Shown: one piece after another, positions 1-7,554 of the stretch
Position numbering within the stretch: position 1 is the stretch's first letter
Layout of the letters: each line of letters starts with the position of its first letter
Origin: Pedobacter sp. ASV12
GTDB taxonomy: Bacteria > Bacteroidota > Bacteroidia > Sphingobacteriales > Sphingobacteriaceae
Direction: 5' to 3'
Length of the DNA stretch: 33,169 nucleotides
NCBI RefSeq assembly: GCF_016429155.1
Contig: NZ_JAELUC010000040.1
Location: 1-33,169 of the forward strand
Notes under the pieces: model-generated
What the model saw: the letters and a program-made list of their open reading frames with translations, nothing else
Databases searched by the model: none
Told to the model about the DNA's origin: nothing
Translations under genes and position numbers: made by a program

Positions 1-33
1 GAAAAGCAAGGCAAGGGTGTATTGCTTTTTCAT
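1..33 (-). CDS. Partial CDS: start of an exported protein, cut by window edge
   Basis: On the minus strand an ATG at 33 opens a frame that runs off the left edge after 11 codons. It reads M-K-K-Q-Y-T-L-A-L-L-F, the charged start and hydrophobic run of a Sec signal peptide. It lies 78 bases downstream of the stop of the transporter gene on the same strand, so it could be co-transcribed with it. Nothing can be said about the mature protein. Because it is so short, chance occurrence cannot be excluded. Confidence 0.5.
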   Translation of the reverse strand, partial: MKKQYTLALLF

Positions 34-111
34 GGAATTCGGTTTTAACGGTGAACTTATTTTTTCTCTGGCAGTTCTATCGGATTGTTGATGGTAATTT
101 TGGCTGGACCA

Positions 112-882
112 CTAGCCCCTGCCGGCCATCTTGATCATCCGATGGGCTAAATCCTTGCCTAAATAGCCATCAATAATGCCATGTACCAGGTACAGGATGG
201 GCGTCATGAGCAAGGCCACGATAAATTTGTAAATATACCCTACCAAACCAATGGCGGCTACCATCTGCCAGCTCCAATGGTATTTAGGGTTCAGGTAAAA
301 AGCAATAAAAATAACCACAAAACTATCAATCAGCTGCGAAACCACCGTAGAGCCGGTAGCGCGAAGCCACAAAGCTCGCTCGCCGGTAACCTTTTTAATG
401 CGGTGAAAGATGATCACATCAGCCATCTGTCCAATCAAGAAGGCAATGAGCGATCCTACAATAATCCACATACCCTGCCCAAAGATATTGTCGAAGGCAT
501 CAACCATGTTCAGGTTGTGGCCATTTACATCCTGGTTGATCCAAAAATCAGACGGGCTGAGCTGCATAGAGGCCCAAGCTACAAAAAAGGCAAAGGCAAT
601 GAGTATGCATGTAAGTATAGAAAGAAAGCGTACCTGTTTCACCCCGAAATATTCGTTGATGATATCGGTCATGATAAAGATGATGGGCCAGGTTAAAACT
701 CCAGCCGACATGTTGAAGGAGAGATTGGGAACGCCAAATAAATTGATATCGAATTTCTTGATGCCCAATGTGCCTTCTACCGAAAAAATCTTTACTCCAA
801 TAAACTCTGATAAAATGGCATTAGCCACAAAAAACGCCCCCAGAACGAGGAGCAAACGGCTTTCTTTGGTTTTAAAAGTCAT
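112..882 (-). CDS. yhhQ: Queuosine precursor transporter, YhhQ/VUT (DUF165) family
   Basis: This is an integral membrane protein of about 256 residues with roughly six hydrophobic segments. It contains the family-typical stretch where the helix ending in TDIINEYFG is followed by a charged loop (KQVRF). Members of this family take up queuosine precursors (preQ0/preQ1) across the inner membrane for tRNA modification. I chose the ATG at 882 (M-T-F-K). The frame is open upstream to a GTG at 942, but those extra residues do not look like part of the family. The frame stops shortly after AHRMIKMAGRG. A neighbouring frame continues for 19 more protein-like codons, so the C-terminus may be frameshifted (see findings). 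It is divergent from the MFS exporter. QueE, a de novo enzyme of the same pathway, is encoded at 16109. Confidence 0.88.
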   Translation of the reverse strand: MTFKTKESRLLLVLGAFFVANAILSEFIGVKIFSVEGTLGIKKFDINLFGVPNLSFNMSAGVLTWPIIFIMTDIINEYFGVKQVRFLSILTCILIAFAFFVAWASMQLSPSDFWINQDVNGHNLNMVDAFDNIFGQGMWIIVGSLIAFLIGQMADVIIFHRIKKVTGERALWLRATGSTVVSQLIDSFVVIFIAFYLNPKYHWSWQMVAAIGLVGYIYKFIVALLMTPILYLVHGIIDGYLGKDLAHRMIKMAGRG

Positions 883-1108
883 GAATGCTAAAATACAATT
901 ATTTTGAGATAAACGAAATTTTGGCGCCGGTTGCATTGTCACAATTTAACTTGATCTATTTGTGTTGCGCTAAGCGTCATCCCTTGTGCGTTCATGGTTT
1001 ATCAGCAATTAGCCCATATCTTCCGCTAAACCAAACTTTAATTTTGACAAGATTTAGACGCCTCTTGTTTTTCTAATGTCCATCTTTGCCTCCGCTTAAA
1101 ATCACCCT

Positions 1109-2311
1109 ATGGCTAGATCAAAATTCCTGCTTATTTTCATTTTGGGTTTGCTGGCTGCGCTAGGTCCCTTTTCTATCGACATGTATTTGCCGGGCTTTAA
1201 AGCCATAGCCAAGGACTTGCATACCGATGTAGCCAATGTATCGCTGTCGCTTTCCAGCTTCTTTATCGGTATTTCGGCCGGACAGTTGCTGTACGGTCCA
1301 TTGTTGGATAAATTTGGGCGTAAAAAACCGCTTTATTTTGGACTTGCGCTATACATTGCCGCTTCTTTGGGCTGTTTGTTTGTAACTTCGATAGACCAGC
1401 TGATTGTTTTGCGTTTTGTACAGGCCATTGGCAGTTGCGCCACAGCAGTGGCCGCTGTAGCTATGGTGCGGGATTTATTTACCGTAGAAGAAAGCCCTAA
1501 AGTTTTTGCTTCGCTCATGCTGGTTATCGCGGCCTCGCCAATGCTGGCGCCTACCGCCGGAGGCTATTTCATTGCCGCCATGGGCTGGCCTTCGGTATTT
1601 GTGTTTTTAAGTTTCATGGCCTTGCTTATGCTGGTATTGTCCATTTGGAAACTTCCAGAAAGCTACAAACCAGATCCCAGCTATTCGTTAAAACCCAAGC
1701 CAATCCTCAGTAATTTCCTTGTTGTTATCAAGGAGCCTTCATTTTATACCTATGCCCTGGTCAGTGCCATCACCTTTAGCGGCTTGTTTGCCTATGTATC
1801 TTCTTCACCCATCGTATTCATGGATATCTACCAAGTTAGCGAAACAGGATACGGATGGATATTTGCCTTGCTATCAGCATTTTTTATTGGTTTTAGTCAA
1901 GTAAACAGTTACATACTCCGATGGTTTACCAGCAAACAGATTGTGAACTGGGCTTTGCTTGCACAAGCCATCGTCAGCATCTTATTTTTGGTGGCCGCAC
2001 TCCACAACTTGCTTAATTTATACACGACTGTTTCGTTTATTGCCTTGTTTCTGGCCTGCCTCGGTTTTATCAATCCAAATGCATCAGCATTGGCCTTGGC
2101 GCCTTTCAGCAAAAATGCAGGCAGCGCTTCGGCCTTAATGGGTGCCCTGCAAATGGGTTTGGGCGCACTGGCCTCTGCCTTGATCAGCGTATTTGCCGCC
2201 GATGCTGTATGGCCCATGCCTGCGGTCATGACCATGGCAGCGCTAATTGCCTTGTGCTGCCTCTTTCTGGGTAGCAGCCAAATCAGGCCAAACACGGCCA
2301 ACAATGCATAA
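1109..2311 (+). CDS. Bcr/CflA-family multidrug efflux MFS transporter
   Basis: The product is a 400-residue major facilitator with about 12 membrane segments. The N-terminus (GPFSIDMYLPGF) is the signature of the Bcr/CflA drug:H+ antiporter 1 family. MFS motif A is present as GPLLDKFGRKKPLYFG, around residues 69-84. The family exports bicyclomycin, chloramphenicol, sulfonamides or small metabolites such as cysteine; the substrate here cannot be read from sequence. Length is normal for the family (about 390-410). A weak -7-like element (CATCTTTG, one mismatch to TAnnTTTG) lies at 1081-1088, about 20 bases before the ATG. The gene stands alone: it diverges from the transporter on the left and is 62 bases before the next plus-strand gene. 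Confidence 0.9.
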   Translation: MARSKFLLIFILGLLAALGPFSIDMYLPGFKAIAKDLHTDVANVSLSLSSFFIGISAGQLLYGPLLDKFGRKKPLYFGLALYIAASLGCLFVTSIDQLIVLRFVQAIGSCATAVAAVAMVRDLFTVEESPKVFASLMLVIAASPMLAPTAGGYFIAAMGWPSVFVFLSFMALLMLVLSIWKLPESYKPDPSYSLKPKPILSNFLVVIKEPSFYTYALVSAITFSGLFAYVSSSPIVFMDIYQVSETGYGWIFALLSAFFIGFSQVNSYILRWFTSKQIVNWALLAQAIVSILFLVAALHNLLNLYTTVSFIALFLACLGFINPNASALALAPFSKNAGSASALMGALQMGLGALASALISVFAADAVWPMPAVMTMAALIALCCLFLGSSQIRPNTANNA

Positions 2312-2373
2312 TTTGCCCATCTTTTTAACGTTAATGGCTATATTGAAAGAGATTATTGCTATTTTCGTTGTAC

Positions 2374-3519
2374 ATGATGCTTATAAATTCTAAACTACCT
2401 ACAGTAGGCACCACTATTTTTTCGGTGATGTCTAAACTGGCCCAAGAACACAATGCCATAAACCTCTCGCAAGGTTTTCCAGATTACCCAGCCGATCCAA
2501 AATTGATCAGATTAGTGACCGATGCCATGAAAAACGGTCACAACCAATATGCTCCTATGCCAGGCTTAATGAGCTTACGGGAGCTGATTGCCGAAAAAAC
2601 TGCAAACTTTTACCAGGCAAACTACAATCCCGATACCGAGATTACTATAACAGCCGGCGGCACCCAGGCTATTTTTACCGCATTGGCTGCCGTTATCAAT
2701 CCTGGCGACGAAGTAATTATCTTCGAACCGGCCTACGATTGCTATTCGCCCACCGTAAAGCTCTTTGGCGGTTTAGTGAAGCCTTTCGAGCTGCATGCAC
2801 CCGATTACAAAATAGATTGGGAAATGGTCAAAAAACTGTTTACGGCCAACACCAAAATGATTATCCTGAACAGTCCACAAAACCCAACCGGAAGCATCTT
2901 AAGCAAAGCCGATATCGAAGCGCTGATCAAACTGACCAAGAACACCGATGTGATGATTTTGAGCGACGAAGTGTACGAACATCTCGTTTTTGACGGAGCG
3001 CAGCACCAAAGCGTAGCCCTTTACCCCGAATTGAGGGAAAGGAGTTTTGTGGTAGCCTCTTTTGGCAAACTACTACACACTACAGGCTGGAAATTAGGTT
3101 ATTGTCTAGCTCCAGCTAAATTAATGAACGAATTTAGAAAAGTACATCAGTTCAACGTATTCAGCGTAAACACCCCAATGCAGGTCGCCATTGGCAACTA
3201 CCTCAAAAGCGAAAATGTTTACGCGGAACTGCCTCAGTTTTTTCAGCAAAAAAGAGATTTCTTCCGCAAGCTATTAAATGAGACTAGATTTAAATTGCTA
3301 CCTTGTAAGGGTGCTTATTTCCAGTGTGTAAGCTTTGCCGAGATCAGCGAAGAAAAAGACACTGACATGGCCATCAGGTTAATTAAGGATTTTGGTGTGG
3401 CCAGCGTTCCGGTTTCTGCATTTTACACCAAGGGAACCGACAATAAGGTATTGCGGTTTTGCTTTGCCAAAGAACAAGATACCTTGGGAAAAGCCGTTGA
3501 AAGACTAATAAAAATATAA
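2374..3519 (+). CDS. PLP-dependent aminotransferase, methionine/glutamine (KAT/YbdL) type
   Basis: This is a class I/II fold-type I aminotransferase of about 381 residues. Visible motifs are NLSQGFPDYPADP near the N-terminus, NSPQNPTGSIL, the PLP-phenol-binding DEVYEHLVFDG, and the Schiff-base lysine in SFGKLLHTTGWKLGY (Lys about 231). These match the kynurenine aminotransferase / glutamine transaminase K / YbdL group, which transaminates 2-oxo-4-methylthiobutyrate to methionine, often with glutamine as donor. An omega-amidase gene follows after 25 bases, which supports glutamine as donor, because omega-amidase removes the alpha-ketoglutaramate formed. Two consecutive ATGs (2374 and 2377) are possible starts; the open frame further upstream has only TTG codons. 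The region just upstream holds TATTTTCG (2360-2367), a near match to the -7 element. Confidence 0.9.
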   Translation: MMLINSKLPTVGTTIFSVMSKLAQEHNAINLSQGFPDYPADPKLIRLVTDAMKNGHNQYAPMPGLMSLRELIAEKTANFYQANYNPDTEITITAGGTQAIFTALAAVINPGDEVIIFEPAYDCYSPTVKLFGGLVKPFELHAPDYKIDWEMVKKLFTANTKMIILNSPQNPTGSILSKADIEALIKLTKNTDVMILSDEVYEHLVFDGAQHQSVALYPELRERSFVVASFGKLLHTTGWKLGYCLAPAKLMNEFRKVHQFNVFSVNTPMQVAIGNYLKSENVYAELPQFFQQKRDFFRKLLNETRFKLLPCKGAYFQCVSFAEISEEKDTDMAIRLIKDFGVASVPVSAFYTKGTDNKVLRFCFAKEQDTLGKAVERLIKI

Positions 3520-3544
3520 TTTTCATCCCTCAAAAATTATAAAA

Positions 3545-4351
3545 ATGGAAAGTCCACAATATTTAAACATCCCAAACCTAAAAGTTACGGTCTTCCAGGC
3601 CTATCTCTTTTGGGAAAATATTGACAAGAACCTCCAGAATATTTCGTTGCGCCTATCGGGCGGTGTACGTGAAAAAACCGACCTCATTGTGCTTCCAGAA
3701 ATGTTCAGTACGGGTTTTACCATGAAGGCCGAAGAAATGGCCGAAGAAATGGACGGCAAAACCATGCAATGGCTAGCCAAAACCGCCGCAAACTACGATT
3801 GCGTGGTTACGGGCAGTCTCATTATCAAAGAAGACGGCAAGTATTACAACCGGATGATATGGATGCTGCCCAGTGGCGAGTTCCAATATTACGACAAACA
3901 CCATCTTTTTGGCATGGGCGATGAAGACGAAAACTATACCGCCGGCCAAAAATCGCTCATTGTGGAGCTAAAAGGATGGAAAATCCGTTTGGCCGTTTGC
4001 TACGACCTCCGTTTTCCGGTTTGGCTGCGCAACAAAAATGCCGAATATGACATTCTGCTGCTGGTGGCGAGTTGGCCCGACAAAAGGTCTTCGCACTGGC
4101 GTACACTCATCCATGCCCGTGCCATCGAAAACCAAAGCTATGTTATCGGCGTAAATCGCGTAGGCCACGATGGCAACCAAATTTACCACAGCGGCCACTC
4201 GATGTGCATCGATCCTTATGGCAATACCGTTTACTATAAGCCCGAAGACGAAGATCTATACACCTTCAGCATCAACTATCCCGATCTGGAAAAAATACGC
4301 AGGCAATTCCCTTTCTTAAAAGATTCGGATAATTTTACCCTTATACCTTAA
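3545..4351 (+). CDS. Omega-amidase, nitrilase family (YafV/Nit2-like)
   Basis: This is a 268-residue carbon-nitrogen hydrolase. The nitrilase triad is visible: Glu52 in VLPEMFSTGF, Lys118 in YYDKHHLFGMGDE, and nucleophile Cys152 in AVCYDLRFPVW. The FSTGF and HLFGMGDE wording is typical of the YafV/Nit2 branch, which hydrolyses alpha-ketoglutaramate (and ketosuccinamate) to 2-oxoglutarate and ammonia. There is no signal peptide, so it should be cytoplasmic. It sits 25 bases behind the KAT-like aminotransferase. Together they would form the glutamine transaminase-omega-amidase couple, which drives transamination of methionine-salvage keto acids in one direction. Substrate assignment is from family knowledge plus gene order. 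Confidence 0.9.
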   Translation: MESPQYLNIPNLKVTVFQAYLFWENIDKNLQNISLRLSGGVREKTDLIVLPEMFSTGFTMKAEEMAEEMDGKTMQWLAKTAANYDCVVTGSLIIKEDGKYYNRMIWMLPSGEFQYYDKHHLFGMGDEDENYTAGQKSLIVELKGWKIRLAVCYDLRFPVWLRNKNAEYDILLLVASWPDKRSSHWRTLIHARAIENQSYVIGVNRVGHDGNQIYHSGHSMCIDPYGNTVYYKPEDEDLYTFSINYPDLEKIRRQFPFLKDSDNFTLIP

Positions 4352-4372
4352 CCAAATACCTACCAACCAAAT

Positions 4373-5404
4373 ATGTTTAACCGGAGAAAGTTTATCAAAG
4401 CCACTGCCTTTTCTACTGCGCTTTTGGCCATCGACAAAAAAAGCATGGCTAATGTTGTTCCATCGGCAGTTGCCCCAGCCCATAAACCCATTGTCATTTC
4501 GACCTGGGACTTTGGCGTAGCGGCCAATGCGGCCGCCTGGAAGGTATTAAGCACCAATGGAAGGGCTTTGGATGCAGTTGAACAGGGAGTTTGGGTGCCC
4601 GAGGCCGACGAAAGCAATCAATCGGTTGGCTATGGCGGCCTGCCAGACCGCGATGGTAAAGTAACTTTGGATGCCTGCATTATGGACGAAGCCGGAAACT
4701 GCGGTGCGGTACTGGCGCTTGAACACATCATGCACCCTATTTCAGTAGCCCGCAAGGTAATGGAAAAAACCCCACACGTCATGCTGGCCGGCGACGGCGC
4801 TCTGCAATTTGCCTTGGAACAGGGATTTAAAAAAGAAAACCTTTTAACACCCGCTAGTGAAAAAGCCTGGAAAGAATGGCTAAAACAGGCCAAATACGAG
4901 CCGGTAATGAACATCGAAAACAAACTTTACGATAAGGCTTCGCCACAAAAACTACCGGGAAACCAATACAACCACGATACCATTGGCATGATTGCGATCG
5001 ATGCCAAGGGCAATCTCTCTGGTGCCTGTACCACCAGCGGCATGGCCTACAAGCTGCACGGACGTGTGGGCGACAGTCCGATTATTGGTGCCGGCCTGTA
5101 CATAGATAACGAAATTGGCGGCGCTACTTCAACCGGTGTTGGCGAAGAAGTGGTCAGGAATGTAGGCTCGTTTTTGGTGGTTGAGCTGATGCGCCAAGGC
5201 TACTCGCCAGAAGAGGCCTGCAAAGAAGCCGTTATGCGTATCATTAAAAAGAAACCAGAAACTGCCAAAAATATTCAAGTGGGCTTTTTGGCCATGAACA
5301 AAAAGGGCGAGTATGGTGCTTATGCCATTCAAAAAGGCTTTACGTATGCCGTCTGCGACGCGAAGCAACAAGACCTGGTTATCAAAGGAAAAAGCTATTA
5401 CTAA
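4373..5404 (+). CDS. N4-(beta-N-acetylglucosaminyl)-L-asparaginase (glycosylasparaginase), exported
   Basis: This 343-residue Ntn-hydrolase belongs to the asparaginase 2 / aspartylglucosaminidase family. The autocleavage and nucleophile site is H201-D202-T203-I-G, the hallmark of glycosylasparaginases; Thr203 becomes the N-terminal nucleophile of the beta subunit. The downstream GRVGDSPIIGAGLY and STGVGEE segments form the usual substrate pocket. The N-terminus (NRRKFIK, then a hydrophobic stretch) is a twin-arginine signal, so the enzyme is probably periplasmic. The family cleaves the GlcNAc-Asn bond left after glycoprotein digestion, giving aspartate and aminoGlcNAc. It lies 21 bases after the omega-amidase and 17 before the DUF2314 gene, in the same run of genes as a GH92 mannosidase. 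Plain isoaspartyl peptidase activity is the main alternative. Confidence 0.88.
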   Translation: MFNRRKFIKATAFSTALLAIDKKSMANVVPSAVAPAHKPIVISTWDFGVAANAAAWKVLSTNGRALDAVEQGVWVPEADESNQSVGYGGLPDRDGKVTLDACIMDEAGNCGAVLALEHIMHPISVARKVMEKTPHVMLAGDGALQFALEQGFKKENLLTPASEKAWKEWLKQAKYEPVMNIENKLYDKASPQKLPGNQYNHDTIGMIAIDAKGNLSGACTTSGMAYKLHGRVGDSPIIGAGLYIDNEIGGATSTGVGEEVVRNVGSFLVVELMRQGYSPEEACKEAVMRIIKKKPETAKNIQVGFLAMNKKGEYGAYAIQKGFTYAVCDAKQQDLVIKGKSYY

Positions 5405-5421
5405 CCATTAAGCACCTACAA

Positions 5422-6300
5422 ATGGGTTTATTCTCCAAAATTTTCGGAAAAAAGAACGTAGTAGAACGACAGGGTGAACCAGATATGGTACGGGTAGCCC
5501 ATGAAGACGAAGGCATGAATTGGGCCATAGAAAAAGCCAAGCTTACGCTTTGGTATTTTGCCACATGCCTCCAAAACCCACAGCCTCATCAATCTTATTT
5601 TTCGGTAAAGGTAAAAATCATAGACGGCGACAACTTAGAACACATTTGGCTTACCGACCCGCATTTTGATGAGGAAGGCCATCTTTTCGGCACCGTGAGC
5701 AACGAACCGGTTGAAGTAAAAACGGTAAAAATGAATCAGAAAATTGGTATCGATCGTGAGCATATCTCCGATTGGATGATTGTTGAACATGGCCGTTTGA
5801 TTGGCGGCTACACCATCAGGGCCATCAGAAACAATATACCGGATAGCGACAAACCAAACTTCGACCAAAGTATCGGCCTGTATATAGACGAGGGCGTTGA
5901 CCACTTTAAACCAAACTTCGACACCCCAGAGGGCGCCATTTTGGCGATAGAAGAAGCCTATAGAAAAGAAGATCTGGAGGCCGTATTGGCCTGTAAGGAT
6001 TTTACAACCGAGGCAAAAGTGATGATGGCCAAAATGAGCATCGAACCCAACGAAGAGACCACCAAGGGCTTAGCCGATGTATTGGAAGCTTCCTTTATCA
6101 ACAGCATAAACGAATACGGTTTCCCGAATTTTAACGGCATAACCTGTGCTTTTCCGGCTAGAGAAAAAGTTACCGAACAGCATTGGATCATTACCGAAGT
6201 ATGTTGGTATGCCGATGGGGGCAAATCTGTCCAAAAAATAAACGTAGCCAACACGGCGAACGGCTGGAGCGTATTAAACCCAGTAAGCGATGACGAATAA
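5422..6300 (+). CDS. DUF2314 domain protein
   Basis: This is a 292-residue cytoplasmic protein with no signal peptide. Residues of about 30-145 carry the DUF2314 pattern: a WAIEKAKLTLWYF helix, FSVKVKI, EHIWLTDP, then the conserved ISDWMIVEHGRLIGGYTIRAI ending. The C-terminal half (about 165-292, beginning TPEGAILAIEEAYRKEDLEAVLACKDF) is a separate alpha/beta region. It looks NTF2/SnoaL-like to me, but I cannot confirm that. DUF2314 has no established biochemical function. The gene starts 17 bases after the glycosylasparaginase stop, and its last 11 bases overlap the start of cutC, so translation of the two is probably coupled. Confidence 0.85.
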   Translation: MGLFSKIFGKKNVVERQGEPDMVRVAHEDEGMNWAIEKAKLTLWYFATCLQNPQPHQSYFSVKVKIIDGDNLEHIWLTDPHFDEEGHLFGTVSNEPVEVKTVKMNQKIGIDREHISDWMIVEHGRLIGGYTIRAIRNNIPDSDKPNFDQSIGLYIDEGVDHFKPNFDTPEGAILAIEEAYRKEDLEAVLACKDFTTEAKVMMAKMSIEPNEETTKGLADVLEASFINSINEYGFPNFNGITCAFPAREKVTEQHWIITEVCWYADGGKSVQKINVANTANGWSVLNPVSDDE

Positions 6301-7045
6301 CAATTTACCCAAGCTTGAAATCTGCGCCAATTCGTTCGCCTCGGCAAAAGCCGCTGCCATTGGTGGCGCCCACCGGGTAGAATTGTGCGAAAACATGGCC
6401 GAGGGCGGCACAACGCCAAGCTATGCACAGATAAAGTTTTCCAAATCGCTCCCCAACATCGAAATCTGGCCCATCATCCGGCCACGTGGCGGAGATTTTC
6501 TTTACAGCGACGACGAGTTCGAACTGATGAAAGCCGACATCCAACTGTGCAAGGAATTACATTGCGACGGTGTAGTGATTGGTATTTTAACTGCAAATGG
6601 TAGCATAGATAAAAAACGCTGTGCCGAACTGATTGCGTTAGCCTCCCCCATGCCGGTGGCCTTTCATCGTGCTTTCGACATGAGCAACGATTTGGCCAAA
6701 GCGCTTGAAGACCTGATCGAACTGGGCATTGTACGCGTGCTTACCTCTGGCGGCTGCCCAAGCGCAGCACTGGGCGCCCAACAAATTGCGCAATTGGTTA
6801 AACAAGCCAAGGGCAGGATCGAAATTATGCCTGGCGCAGGTGTAAATGCCGAAAATATTCAGCAGCTACGTAAAGAAACCGGTGCACACAACTTTCATTC
6901 TTCGGCAAGGGCGAAAGTGAACAGCCAAATGCAGTATCGTAACGAGTCTACAAAAATGGGCAGTATTGACGACGAATACCAGTATGAGCAAAGCGCTCCT
7001 GAAAAAGTAAAAGCGCTTGTTGAGGCTTTACAATCAAGTTCATGA
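6290..7045 (+). CDS. cutC: CutC family protein
   Basis: This 251-residue TIM-barrel protein has clear CutC motifs: LEICANSFASAKAA and GGAHRVELCENMAEGG at the N-terminus, IRPRGGDFLYSDDE, DGVVIGILTANGSID, AFHRAFDMS, RVLTSGG and EIMPGAGVN. No signal peptide is present. CutC was named for copper sensitivity in E. coli, but that role has been disputed and the enzymatic activity of the family is not settled. It overlaps the preceding DUF2314 gene by 11 bases (shared GATGACGAATAA). It lies in one run of genes with a glycosylasparaginase and a GH92 mannosidase. That context suggests a role tied to glycan or amino-sugar metabolism rather than copper, which is inference only. Confidence 0.92.
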   Translation: MTNNNLPKLEICANSFASAKAAAIGGAHRVELCENMAEGGTTPSYAQIKFSKSLPNIEIWPIIRPRGGDFLYSDDEFELMKADIQLCKELHCDGVVIGILTANGSIDKKRCAELIALASPMPVAFHRAFDMSNDLAKALEDLIELGIVRVLTSGGCPSAALGAQQIAQLVKQAKGRIEIMPGAGVNAENIQQLRKETGAHNFHSSARAKVNSQMQYRNESTKMGSIDDEYQYEQSAPEKVKALVEALQSSS

Positions 7046-7112
7046 GCATTTTTCTATCTTCGCTCGTTGTCCTTATCTTTTTATAGCGCAAATTAAACCG
7101 ATACAAAATCAG

Positions 7113-7550
7113 ATGAAATATATCCTTACGTTTATCCTCTTATATCCTTTGCTCGCTTTTGGCCAAAACAAGGAAACTAAGGCGCCTGTTTTTGCCCTGG
7201 GCACTTTTGCCGACGATTATGGCATCAGCTATACCATTAACGATACTTTATGGATACAACACCCCAATATCAAGTATCACATCATCAAATGGAACCCAGA
7301 AAAACAATATTTGGTAGCCCGAAACGATGCCAAAAACAAAACCGATGGCAACAAGTATACCCGCATCGACTACATGACCTTTAACGGCATGGAACCTTGG
7401 CACTGGGGATTTTGCCTAACCGTTTATGACGCAGCAACCGATGAACAAGCCGAAAAAACTGCGTATGTAGACAGGCAGAACCCTAAAAAGGGCTGCAATG
7501 GCTACCCTTTCTCGCGCATGAAAAAAACCGAACCTAAACCTGAAAAATAA
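7113..7550 (+). CDS. Small secreted protein of unknown function
   Basis: The product has 145 residues. It opens with a clean Sec signal (MKYILTFILLYPLLAFGQ), which is why I start at the ATG at 7113 and not at the upstream in-frame TTG inside cutC. The mature part is about 127 residues. It has aromatic-rich segments (DDYGISYTINDTLWIQHP, KWNPEKQYLVARND, WHWGFCLTVYDA) and two cysteines that could pair. I recognise no domain. The stop is four bases before the ATG of the GH92 gene, so the two are almost certainly co-transcribed and translationally linked. The product is probably periplasmic or on the surface. Confidence 0.8.
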   Translation: MKYILTFILLYPLLAFGQNKETKAPVFALGTFADDYGISYTINDTLWIQHPNIKYHIIKWNPEKQYLVARNDAKNKTDGNKYTRIDYMTFNGMEPWHWGFCLTVYDAATDEQAEKTAYVDRQNPKKGCNGYPFSRMKKTEPKPEK

Positions 7551-7554
7551 ATTG

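Noticed and set aside
410..907. Open frame on the plus strand opposite the queuosine-precursor transporter
   Set aside because: The minus strand encodes a coherent membrane protein; the plus frame has no recognisable fold.
7017..7112. Longer start of the small secreted protein overlapping the end of cutC
   Set aside because: The extra 32 residues precede a perfect signal peptide starting at 7113 and would bury it.
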